Assembly (NCBI GenBank): GCA_004299545.1
Contig: SCRB01000110.1
Location: forward strand, 1 to 5,766
Source: Rhizobiaceae bacterium
GTDB taxonomy: Bacteria; Pseudomonadota; Alphaproteobacteria; Rhizobiales; Rhizobiaceae
Length of the DNA stretch: 5,766 bases
Direction: 5' to 3'
The position numbers and the translations under genes are program-made. The notes under the pieces are model-generated. The model saw nothing but the letters and a program-made list of their open reading frames with translations. It was not told the origin of the DNA and made no database searches. This document shows positions 1 through 5,210 of this stretch, one piece after another (within the stretch, counting starts at the first letter, position 1; each line of letters opens with the position of its first letter).

Positions 1-610
1 CGATGCCGGCCATCCGGCCGGCCGCAATGTTCTCGGCAATATCGTCGTGAAACTGCCGCTGCCGCCCGGCTGCCTGCCGACGCTCTGGCACGCCGACGAT
101 CGCTTCCGGCAGGCCTATCTCGATGAGTTCCCAGGTTATTACAAAACCGCCGACGCGGGCTATATCGACGACGACGGCTATCTGTTCATCATGGCGCGTA
201 CCGACGACATCATCAATGTCGCCGGCCACCGTCTTTCGACCGGCGCCATGGAGGAAGTCGTCGCCGAGCATCCCGATATCGCCGAATGCGCCGTCATCGG
301 CATTGCCGATCCGACGAAAGGCCAGGTGCCCTGCGGCTTCATTGTCCTCAACGCCGGCGTTTCGAAAGACCGCGAGGTGATCGAAAAGGAGGCTATGCTG
401 CTGGTCCGCGAGAAGATCGGTCCGGTCGCGGCTTTCAAGACCGTCGTCACCATCAAGCGGCTGCCCAAGACCCGCTCCGGCAAGATCCTGCGCGGGACGA
501 TGCAGAAGATCGCCGATCGTGAGGAGTGGACGATGCCGGCCACGATCGACGACCCGGCGATTCTCGACGAGATCACGACCGCCTTGAAGGAACGCGGCCT
601 CGCATTATAA
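1..610 (+). CDS. prpE: Propionyl-CoA synthetase, C-terminal part (5' end outside window)
   Basis: AMP-forming acyl-CoA synthetase that activates propionate (and related short acids) to propionyl-CoA through an acyl-adenylate in the cytoplasm. Only the last 202 codons are here; base 1 is the third base of a codon and the frame is open from base 2, so the GTG at 47 is internal. Full PrpE proteins are about 630 residues, so roughly the last third is seen. Visible marks, numbered within the fragment: the LGNIVVKLPLPPGCLPTLW stretch (11-29) typical of PrpE rather than Acs; TADAG (49-53) with the ribose-binding Asp; the hinge region ARTDDIINVAGHRLST (65-80); and the C-terminal PKTRSGKILR (155-164), whose Lys161 is the adenylation lysine and usual acetylation site. 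The gene ends in TAA. Function as an acyl-CoA synthetase is very secure; propionate as the preferred substrate is inferred from family resemblance. Confidence 0.92.
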   Translation, partial: DAGHPAGRNVLGNIVVKLPLPPGCLPTLWHADDRFRQAYLDEFPGYYKTADAGYIDDDGYLFIMARTDDIINVAGHRLSTGAMEEVVAEHPDIAECAVIGIADPTKGQVPCGFIVLNAGVSKDREVIEKEAMLLVREKIGPVAAFKTVVTIKRLPKTRSGKILRGTMQKIADREEWTMPATIDDPAILDEITTALKERGLAL

Positions 611-624
611 AATGGTCCACTTGC

Positions 625-646
625 TCCTGACGCAAAGTTGTCAGGA
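625..646. promoter_or_regulatory. Interrupted palindrome TCCTGAC-N8-GTCAGGA, copy 1 (candidate operator)
   Basis: Two 7-bp inverted arms (625-631 and 640-646) flank an 8-bp spacer, GCAAAGTT. The site begins 14 bp after the prpE stop and ends 48 bp before the DUF1127 start. The same arms with the same spacing recur at 905-926 upstream of the WYL regulator gene, and the spacers agree at five of eight positions. That argues for a protein-binding site rather than a chance hairpin. There is no T-run, so a terminator role is unlikely. Binding by the adjacent WYL regulator is inference. Confidence 0.6.
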
Positions 647-694
647 CGACTATGCGACGATGTTTCCAGCCTTGAAAGACAAGGAGACATCGAG

Positions 695-868
695 ATGGCC
701 GCAACAGCCCTGTTTGGAACGTTAAGGCGCCGCTTCGCTTATTGGCGCGTGCTTCGGGAAGAAATTCGCACGGAAAGGGTCATGAACGCCCTTCCGAGGG
801 AAGTCCGGAAGGATATCGGATGGCCCGAACTCTATACCGGCTTTCGGAGCGGCAACGTCCGGGATTGA
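695..868 (+). CDS. DUF1127-family small protein (57 aa)
   Basis: Small basic protein with the DUF1127 (YjiS-like) pattern: an Arg-rich helix (LRRRFAYWRVLREEIRTERV, residues 10-29) followed by NALPREVRKDIGWPE (31-45), matching the family's short helix ending in 'DIG'. The ATG at 695 is chosen because AAGGAG (681-686) lies 8 bp upstream; the frame is also open further upstream to a TTG at 638, but that codon lies inside the palindrome and has no such ribosome site. Alphaproteobacterial DUF1127 proteins are often stress- or growth-phase-linked, and at least one (CcaF1 of Rhodobacter sphaeroides) has been reported to bind RNA; the role here is unknown. The gene is flanked on both sides by the TCCTGAC palindrome and precedes the WYL regulator gene by 122 bp in the same direction, suggesting shared control. 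Confidence 0.85.
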   Translation: MAATALFGTLRRRFAYWRVLREEIRTERVMNALPREVRKDIGWPELYTGFRSGNVRD

Positions 869-900
869 TTGGGGGAAACTGGCGGCGCCGACCACGGGTG

Positions 901-930
901 AGCCTCCTGACACAAGGCTGTCAGGAGGCT
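901..930. promoter_or_regulatory. Perfect 12-bp inverted repeat containing TCCTGAC-N8-GTCAGGA, copy 2 (candidate autoregulatory operator)
   Basis: Arms AGCCTCCTGACA (901-912) and TGTCAGGAGGCT (919-930) are exact reverse complements around a 6-bp spacer, CAAGGC. The inner core (905-926) repeats copy 1 at 625-646 with identical arm spacing. It sits 60 bp upstream of the WYL regulator's ATG, a position suited to autoregulation, and 32 bp after the DUF1127 stop. A factor-independent terminator for the DUF1127 gene is a possible second role because the stem is strong, but CGTGACATTT rather than a T-run follows. Operator function and the identity of the binder are inferred. Confidence 0.65.
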
Positions 931-932
931 CG

Positions 933-949
933 TGACATTTATGTCAGGA
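933..949. promoter_or_regulatory. TGACAT-TT-ATGTCA palindrome ending in an extra GTCAGGA half-site
   Basis: TGACAT (933-938) and ATGTCA (941-946) are exact inverted arms around TT. The right arm continues into GTCAGGA (943-949), the same half-site found in both TCCTGAC palindromes, placed 23 bp (about two helical turns) after the right half of copy 2. It could be an accessory binding site or part of the promoter of the WYL gene; no convincing -35/-10 pair can be assigned. Confidence 0.4.
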
Positions 950-990
950 ATGAATGAGGCGCGGTGGGTGCGGGCCAAAGGAGAACGAAG

Positions 991-1701
991 ATGCGTCGCG
1001 CGGATCGCCTCTTCCAGATTGTCCAGCATTTGCGCGGCGGCCGTCTTGTCACCGCGCGCATGCTCGGTGAGCGGCTCGAAGTTTCCGAGCGGACCATCTA
1101 TCGCGATATTGCCGACCTGCAGTCGACGGGCGTGCCGATCGACGGGGAAGCTGGCGTCGGCTATATCATGCGGGAGGGTTTCGACCTTCCGCCGCTGATG
1201 TTCACGCGCGACGAGATTGTGGCGCTGGTGGCCGGCGCCCGCATGGTGCGCGCCTTCGGTGGTGCGACGATGGCGCGTGCCGCCGAGGAAGCGCTCGTCA
1301 AGATCGGCGCCGTCCTGCCGGATTCCGAGAAGTCACGCATCGCGCAGACGAGCATCCATGCGCCGACCTACGTGGTTTCGGACAGTGCGCGCCAATCGGT
1401 CGACATTGCGGAACGGGCGATCGAGGCGCGCCAAATATTGCGGCTCGATTATCGCGACGAGGCCGGCCGGCAGACGATGCGGGAGGTCAGGCCGCTCGGC
1501 CTGTGGTTCTGGGGCAAGGTCTGGACCCTTGTGGCGTGGTGCGAACTGCGCGACGATTTCCGTGCTTTTCGCATCGACCGGATCGCCGAGTTGATCTCCA
1601 CCGGCCGCATCTTCCGGCCTGAACGCGGCAAGACCCTTGGCGATTTCTATCGCACCGTCGAGGTCTGGGAACGCTCGCCGCCAATGGATCAGGCAGTATG
1701 A
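991..1701 (+). CDS. YafY-type HTH/WYL-domain transcriptional regulator
   Basis: Predicted cytoplasmic DNA-binding regulator, 236 aa, the usual length for the single-WYL YafY group. Residues 4-58 form a DeoR-like winged HTH; LEVSERTIYRDIADLQ (29-44) is the recognition-helix region typical of the family. The WYL domain spans about residues 130-210 (VRPLGLWFWGKVWTLVAWC through FRAFRIDRI); the name-giving tripeptide reads WTL (168-170), a variant I associate with YafY-like members. WYL domains commonly sense a small ligand or nucleic acid; the ligand here is unknown. The ATG at 991 is chosen over the in-frame GTG at 964 because AAGGAG (978-983) lies 7 bp upstream and MRRADRLFQI is the usual family beginning. 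Twin palindromes upstream suggest it regulates itself and possibly the DUF1127 gene. It converges on glmM, with 12 bp between stop codons. Confidence 0.92.
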   Translation: MRRADRLFQIVQHLRGGRLVTARMLGERLEVSERTIYRDIADLQSTGVPIDGEAGVGYIMREGFDLPPLMFTRDEIVALVAGARMVRAFGGATMARAAEEALVKIGAVLPDSEKSRIAQTSIHAPTYVVSDSARQSVDIAERAIEARQILRLDYRDEAGRQTMREVRPLGLWFWGKVWTLVAWCELRDDFRAFRIDRIAELISTGRIFRPERGKTLGDFYRTVEVWERSPPMDQAV

Positions 1702-1702
1702 T

Positions 1703-1722
1703 GCGGCCGGCACTCAGGCCGC
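1703..1722. terminator. Possible hairpin at the convergent WYL/glmM gene ends
   Basis: GCGGCC (1703-1708) and GGCCGC (1717-1722) are exact inverted arms around an 8-base loop that contains most of the glmM stop codon. The position between two convergent genes suits a shared terminator, but no T-run follows on either strand, so this may only be a transcript-end stabiliser or chance in GC-rich DNA. Confidence 0.3.
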
Positions 1723-3066
1723 GTCGCGCGTATCCGCTATCACGCCAACGATCTCGTCGACGACGTTCTCGATAAGGGACTTGTCGTCCGCTTCCGCCAT
1801 GATGCGGATAAGCGGTTCGGTGCCCGATGGGCGGATCACGAGGCGGCCCGTCTCGCCAAGCCTCGCCTTGGCATCCTCTATGGCCGCCTTGACGGATGCC
1901 GTTTCGAGCGGCTTGCCACCCCTGAAATGAACATTCTTGAGGATCTGCGGCACCGGTTCGAAGCGGCGGCAGACTTCGCTCGCCGGACGCCCCGTGCGCT
2001 TGATGCAGGCGAGCACCTGAAGCGCCGAAACCAAGCCGTCGCCGGTCGTGGAGAAATCGGAAAGAACGATATGGCCCGATTGCTCGCCGCCGACATTAAA
2101 GCCGTGGGCGCGCATATGTTCGACGACATAGCGGTCGCCCACCCTTGTGCGGTGAAGCGACAGGCCGAGATCGCCCAGATAGCGCTCCAGCCCGAGATTC
2201 GACATGACGGTCGCGACGATGCCGCCGCCCGAAAGACGGCCGTTCTGCTGCCAGGCTTCCGCCACCAGCGCCATGATCTGGTCGCCGTCGACCACGGTGC
2301 CGTTCTCGTCGACGATGATCATCCGGTCGGCGTCGCCATCGAGCGCGATGCCGATGTCGGCGCGGACCTCATGCACCTTCTTGCACAAGCCGAGCGGATC
2401 GGTCGACCCGCATTCCTTGTTGATGTTGAAGCCGTCGGGCTCGACATTGATCGCGATCACCTCGGCGCCGAGTTCCCAGAGCGCTGCCGGCGCGACCTTG
2501 TAGGCGGCACCGTTGGCGCAATCGATGACCACGCGCATGCCGGCAAGCGACATGGAGCGCGGCAGGGTGCGCTTGGCGAACTCGATATAACGGTCGTGCA
2601 CGCCGTCGATGCGCTTGGCGCGCCCGAGGCCGTTCGAGCCGGCAACCTCAAGCCTTTCCTCCTTGTCGAGCAGGCTTTCGATTCTCTTCTCGATCTCGTC
2701 GGAAAGCTTGTAGCCGTCGGGGCCGAAGAGCTTGATCCCGTTGTCGTGATAGGCATTGTGGGAGGCGGAGATCATGACACCGATATCGGCGCGCAGAGAG
2801 CGTGAAAGCATGGCCACCGCCGGCGTCGGAATCGGGCCAAGGAGGAACACGTCCATGCCGGCGGCGCAGAAGCCGGCGATCATTGCGTTTTCCAGCATAT
2901 AGCCCGAAAGCCGGGTGTCCTTGCCGATGACGACGCGGTGGCGATGGCTACCGCGCTGGAACGACATGCCCACCGCCATGCCGACCTTCATCGCGACGTC
3001 CGCCGTCATCGGAAATGCATTTGCGCGGCCGCGAATACCGTCCGTGCCGAAATAGCGATTTGGCAT
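1714..3066 (-). CDS. glmM: Phosphoglucosamine mutase
   Basis: Interconverts glucosamine-6-phosphate and glucosamine-1-phosphate in the cytoplasm, feeding GlmU and UDP-GlcNAc for peptidoglycan and lipopolysaccharide. The 450-residue product has all four alpha-D-phosphohexomutase landmarks: YFGTDGIRG (5-13); the active-site loop ISASHN (99-104) with phosphoserine Ser102; the Mg-binding DGDADR (243-248); sugar-binding GEQSGH (327-332); and the phosphate-binding RPSGTEP (412-418). The ATG at 3066 is chosen because GlmM proteins start a few residues before YFGTDGIRG; the frame stays open to a TTG at 3114, but the extra 16 residues do not fit the family. The ribosome site is weak (A-rich AGAAAAAGAAA). 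Odd points: the residue after SASHN is Ala105 where GlmM almost always has Pro, and the neighbours are not ftsH/tilS, the usual rhizobial glmM partners. It may be a second paralogue. Enzyme family is certain. Confidence 0.96.
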   Translation of the reverse strand: MPNRYFGTDGIRGRANAFPMTADVAMKVGMAVGMSFQRGSHRHRVVIGKDTRLSGYMLENAMIAGFCAAGMDVFLLGPIPTPAVAMLSRSLRADIGVMISASHNAYHDNGIKLFGPDGYKLSDEIEKRIESLLDKEERLEVAGSNGLGRAKRIDGVHDRYIEFAKRTLPRSMSLAGMRVVIDCANGAAYKVAPAALWELGAEVIAINVEPDGFNINKECGSTDPLGLCKKVHEVRADIGIALDGDADRMIIVDENGTVVDGDQIMALVAEAWQQNGRLSGGGIVATVMSNLGLERYLGDLGLSLHRTRVGDRYVVEHMRAHGFNVGGEQSGHIVLSDFSTTGDGLVSALQVLACIKRTGRPASEVCRRFEPVPQILKNVHFRGGKPLETASVKAAIEDAKARLGETGRLVIRPSGTEPLIRIMAEADDKSLIENVVDEIVGVIADTRDAA

Positions 3067-3343
3067 TTTCTTTTTCTGACCCACCAATCCATACCCCGCG
3101 CACAATTGACACAACCTGCCCGTCGCCAGATATCAATTTATATTTGAAGGTGTTACGGAATCTTTGCCGTCAGGCCCCGATTTGCGCAGGAACGCCAGCC
3201 TGAACTTCTCCTTGCCCTTGTCCCTTGTTACGATTTTACACCCCGGATCAGTGCAAGTCACTATATCGTTGGGATGAAGCCGCGCCCGGCGCGAAGGGCA
3301 TAGAAAGCCGCCATGGGCCTTTCAGGCAGTCGCGCTGCCCGGC
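3067..3343. other. Intergenic region upstream of glmM and downstream of the cNMP-fold gene
   Basis: This 277-bp stretch must hold the glmM promoter (read leftward) and the end of the cenR-like transcript. I cannot assign a convincing promoter. It contains a 13-bp pseudo-palindrome CGCGCC-C-GGCGCG (3281-3293) and a short GGCAG-N5-CTGCC stem (3325-3339) just after the cNMP-fold gene, neither followed by a T-run. On the + strand TTGACA lies 17 bp from GATATC, but no gene follows it, so I do not call a promoter. A short leftward reading frame (3133-3261) is listed separately. Confidence 0.6.
3133..3261 (-). CDS. Doubtful small ORF (42 aa), hypothetical
   Basis: Leftward frame from a GTG at 3261 to a TGA at 3133-3135. 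It encodes a Lys/Arg-rich peptide beginning MTCTDPGCKIVTRDKG, with two early cysteines and a charged middle (RDKGKEKFRLAFLRKS). The frame is open for about 20 more codons upstream but contains no ATG, and the GTG has no clear ribosome site. The middle codons end mostly in G or C as in the neighbours; the last eight are AT-rich. I do not recognise a family. It could be a real small gene, a remnant of a longer one, or chance. Confidence 0.2.
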   Translation of the reverse strand: MTCTDPGCKIVTRDKGKEKFRLAFLRKSGPDGKDSVTPSNIN

Positions 3344-3799
3344 TCAATCCTGAAACCGCGTTCCCAAACGCTCGATCTCGGCGACCATCTTCTTGAAATT
3401 TTCCACCATATGACGGTGGAGAGTGGCCGCGGTCTCGGGATATTCCTCGAGAATCCGCCGGAACAGCCTGCGGTTGATCTTCAGGAGTTCCAGGCCGGTC
3501 AGCGCGGCGGCGCCTGTGAGATAGGTGGTTTCAGCGATCAGCGCGAATTCGCCGAGGAGGCTTCCCGCGCCCGCCCGCCCGACATGGACGCGGCCGGATT
3601 CCCGTTCGTGGAAGAGATCGACCGTACCGTTGACCACGACGAATGCGCCGTCGGCGAGGTCGCCTTCCCGGAAGAGGTCTTCGCTGGCGGCAATACGCAC
3701 ATTCTCCGCGCCGAAGGCGAGGAGCCTTATCTGATCTTGCGTGAAACTCCCGAAGAGACTCACGCCGGACAAGGTGCGTATGTCATCGTCCAGCGCCAA
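3344..3799 (-). CDS. Stand-alone cyclic-nucleotide-binding-fold protein (CRP-like, no HTH)
   Basis: 151-residue protein consisting of one CRP-type beta-roll (about residues 12-115) and a C-terminal helix (118-146). Family-like positions include LFREGDLADGAFVVVNGTVDLF (42-63) and GSLLGEFALI (79-88), which aligns with the phosphate-binding cassette. The cassette then runs AETTYLTGAAAL, without the arginine that normally contacts the cyclic phosphate (expected near residues 92-93), so binding of cAMP or cGMP in the usual way is doubtful. There is no HTH domain, so it is not a CRP-like transcription factor by itself. The start is TTG, decided by AAGGGG 7 bp upstream and a TGA codon immediately before the TTG; a nearby ATG is in another frame that stops after six codons. 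It lies 53 bp after the CenR-like regulator, same strand, probably co-transcribed. A signalling partner role is inference. Confidence 0.88.
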   Translation of the reverse strand: MALDDDIRTLSGVSLFGSFTQDQIRLLAFGAENVRIAASEDLFREGDLADGAFVVVNGTVDLFHERESGRVHVGRAGAGSLLGEFALIAETTYLTGAAALTGLELLKINRRLFRRILEEYPETAATLHRHMVENFKKMVAEIERLGTRFQD

Positions 3800-3806
3800 T
3801 CATTGT

Positions 3807-3812
3807 CCCCTT
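3807..3812 (-). promoter_or_regulatory. Ribosome binding site AAGGGG fixing a TTG start
   Basis: Read leftward, AAGGGG lies 7 bases before the TTG at 3799. The in-frame codon just before that TTG is a stop, so TTG is the first possible start of this frame. Confidence 0.7.
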
Positions 3813-3852
3813 GACGATCGTCCCCTCCCGCCCGACCGCCGGAAAAGCGCGG

Positions 3853-4536
3853 TCAGGGAACGAGTTTGTATCCTCCGCTTTCTGTCACAAGAATTTCCGC
3901 ATTGGAAGGATCGCGTTCGATCTTCTGGCGTAACCGGTAGACATGCGTCTCCAGCGTGTGGGTGGTGACGCCGGAATTGTAGCCCCAGACCTCCTCGAGC
4001 AGGACGTCGCGCGTCACGACCTTCTGGTCGGCGCGGTAGAGGTATTTTATGATCGAGGCTTCCTTTTCCGTCAGCCTGACCTTGCTGCCCTTCTGGTCGA
4101 GCAGAAGCTTCTGGCTCGGCTTGAAGGTGTAGGGGCCGACACCGAAGGTCGCGTCCTCGCTCTGCTCGTGCTGGCGAAGCTGCGCCCTGATCCGCGCCAG
4201 CAGGACCGCGAAGCGGAACGGCTTGGTGATATAGTCGTTGGCGCCAGCCTCGAGGCCCAGGATCGTATCGGAATCGGTGTCCTGGCCGGTCAGCATGATG
4301 ATCGGCGCCTTGTATCCGCCCTTGCGCAGGATCTTGACGGCTTCCCGCCCGTCCATGTCGGGAAGCCCGACATCCATGATCAGGAGATCGACGATCCCGC
4401 CGCGCGCGGCCTGTATGCCCTTGCCCGCCGTTTCTTCCTGCAGCACCATGAATTCCTCGTAGAGCGACAGCTGCTCATGAAGGGTGGTGCGCAAATCCTC
4501 GTCGTCATCGACGATCAGGATGGTACGTGACGCCAT
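3853..4536 (-). CDS. cenR: OmpR-family response regulator, CenR-like
   Basis: Cytoplasmic two-component response regulator of 227 aa. The receiver domain (about 4-118) has the acidic pocket Asp10-Asp12, phospho-acceptor Asp55 in LLIMDVGLPD (51-60), Thr83 in the MLTG turn and Lys105 in TKPF. The C-terminal winged helix (about 132-226) carries RLTEKEASIIKYL (154-166), VWGYNSGVTTHTLETHVYRLRQKIE (183-207) and the terminal GGYKLVP. Receiver and effector sequences strongly resemble alphaproteobacterial CenR, which with kinase CenK controls cell-envelope genes and is often essential. No kinase gene is in the window, consistent with an orphan arrangement. The ATG at 4536 has a modest AGG 7 bp upstream. 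It reads divergently from the YkuD gene, sharing 144 bp of control DNA, and probably forms a transcript with the cNMP-fold gene. OmpR family is certain; the CenR label rests on recalled sequence similarity. Confidence 0.88.
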   Translation of the reverse strand: MASRTILIVDDDEDLRTTLHEQLSLYEEFMVLQEETAGKGIQAARGGIVDLLIMDVGLPDMDGREAVKILRKGGYKAPIIMLTGQDTDSDTILGLEAGANDYITKPFRFAVLLARIRAQLRQHEQSEDATFGVGPYTFKPSQKLLLDQKGSKVRLTEKEASIIKYLYRADQKVVTRDVLLEEVWGYNSGVTTHTLETHVYRLRQKIERDPSNAEILVTESGGYKLVP

Positions 4537-4554
4537 GGTTCGACCTATATCTTG

Positions 4555-4583
4555 CGGATTGGAGAGAATCGAAGGCCAATCCG
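4555..4583. repeat. 8-bp inverted repeat CGGATTGG-N13-CCAATCCG upstream of cenR
   Basis: Exact inverted arms at 4555-4562 and 4576-4583, with centres 21 bp (two helical turns) apart, start 19 bp upstream of the cenR ATG. The spacing suits a dimeric regulator binding one DNA face; because it is close to the start codon, repression or a 5'-UTR hairpin are both possible. Binder unknown. Confidence 0.45.
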
Positions 4584-4601
4584 TTTACGCAGGACGGGTA
4601 C

Positions 4602-4616
4602 ATCCGCAAAGCGGAT
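4602..4616. repeat. ATCCGC-AAA-GCGGAT inverted repeat in the cenR/YkuD divergent region
   Basis: Exact 6-bp arms around AAA. The ATCCG/CGGAT core is shared with the inverted repeat at 4555-4583, giving four copies of this pentamer in 62 bp. This could be a second binding site for the same factor, or a small hairpin in the cenR leader. Confidence 0.4.
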
Positions 4617-4625
4617 CGCGATAAT

Positions 4626-4669
4626 TTGTTCGCAGAATCGATCATACTCTAAAAAATGTGATGACAATC
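4626..4669. promoter_or_regulatory. Possible overlapping divergent promoters for cenR and the YkuD gene
   Basis: Leftward for cenR: -10-like TATGAT (4641-4646) with GATTGT (4664-4669) 17 bp away. Rightward for the YkuD gene: TTGTTC (4626-4631) with CTAAAA (4649-4654) 17 bp away. Both are weak matches to sigma-70-type sites. If both are used they overlap, so transcription of one gene would affect the other. Confidence 0.25.
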
Positions 4670-4680
4670 AACTGAATGCC

Positions 4681-5202
4681 ATGGCGGTGCGATATATCAA
4701 CATAAGGCGCCGGCCGGCAAAGCCGCAACAGGGGCTCATGGAAGTCGGGCCGGCCGTATTTCCCTGCGCGCTCGGCCGTGGCGGCATCTCCGCGCTGAAG
4801 CGCGAGGGAGACGGCGCGACGCCCCTTGCCGTGCTGTGCCTTCTCGGCGGCTACAGGAAGTATCCGCTGGAAGCAGCGTGTTCGCGGCTTCCCGTGAGTG
4901 AAATCCGCAAGGATCTCGGCTGGTGCGACGCGCCTTCCGATCCGAACTACAACCGGCCGGTGCGGCTGCCTTACCCTGCCAGCCATGAACGCATGCTGCG
5001 CGCGGACCGGCTTTACGATCTCTGCATCGTTCTCGACTGGAACATCAGCGAGCGACGGCGCAATCGCGGCAGCGCCATCTTCCTCCATATCGCCAAACCC
5101 GGCTTCCAGCCGACGGAAGGCTGCGTCGCCGTCAGCCCGGAGACGATGCGGCGACTGCTTCCGCATCTGTCGCGGCAGACGCGGCTGAGGATCTGCCGCT
5201 GA
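4681..5202 (+). CDS. Small YkuD-type L,D-transpeptidase-like protein
   Basis: 173-residue protein of the YkuD (L,D-transpeptidase) superfamily, whose members use a cysteine to form or attach peptidoglycan cross-links. The catalytic region is HIAKPGFQPTEGCVAVS (136-152), with His136 and putative nucleophile Cys148; upstream conserved blocks include CALGRGGISALKREGDGATP (29-48) and NRPVRLPYPASHERMLRADRLYD (91-113). The usual [ST]HGC signature reads TEGC here, which I associate with a rhizobial subgroup. No signal peptide or membrane segment is visible at the chosen start, nor in the in-frame extension back to 4552, unusual for a periplasmic enzyme. The ATG at 4681 is preferred because family members begin with a similar M-x-V-R stretch, but there is no clear ribosome site; an ATG at 4738 has GGGG close by yet would remove conserved sequence. 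It is divergent from cenR, fitting an envelope role. Family is secure; true activity is uncertain. Confidence 0.82.
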   Translation: MAVRYINIRRRPAKPQQGLMEVGPAVFPCALGRGGISALKREGDGATPLAVLCLLGGYRKYPLEAACSRLPVSEIRKDLGWCDAPSDPNYNRPVRLPYPASHERMLRADRLYDLCIVLDWNISERRRNRGSAIFLHIAKPGFQPTEGCVAVSPETMRRLLPHLSRQTRLRICR

Positions 5203-5210
5203 TTGCGGTT

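Noticed and set aside
47..610. GTG at 47 as the start of the acyl-CoA synthetase gene
   Set aside because: The frame is open to the left edge and the residues before it (DAGHPAGRNVLGNIV) already match the PrpE family, so the gene simply begins outside the window.
901..930. The 12-bp palindrome as a simple intrinsic terminator of the DUF1127 gene
   Set aside because: No T-run follows, and its core is repeated with the same spacing upstream of the DUF1127 gene, which fits an operator better. A dual role is not excluded.
1927..2805. Long + strand open frame (292 codons) over glmM
   Set aside because: It is the antisense shadow of glmM, which has every family motif. The translation is low-complexity (Asp/Ala/His/Val rich) with no recognisable domain.
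3067..3114. Extended glmM start at the TTG at 3114
   Set aside because: Adds 16 residues before the family's normal N-terminus; the ATG at 3066 gives the standard 450-residue protein.
3106..3134. + strand TTGACA-N17-GATATC as a promoter for a small RNA
   Set aside because: The -10 element is poor, and no downstream terminator or conserved structure can be seen; not enough to call an RNA gene.
3410..3814. + strand open frame of 134 codons over the cNMP-fold gene
   Set aside because: Antisense shadow; the - strand frame has a recognisable CRP beta-roll and a ribosome site.
3943..4530. + strand open frame of 195 codons over the cenR-like gene
   Set aside because: Antisense shadow of a clear OmpR-family regulator; no domain is visible in its translation.
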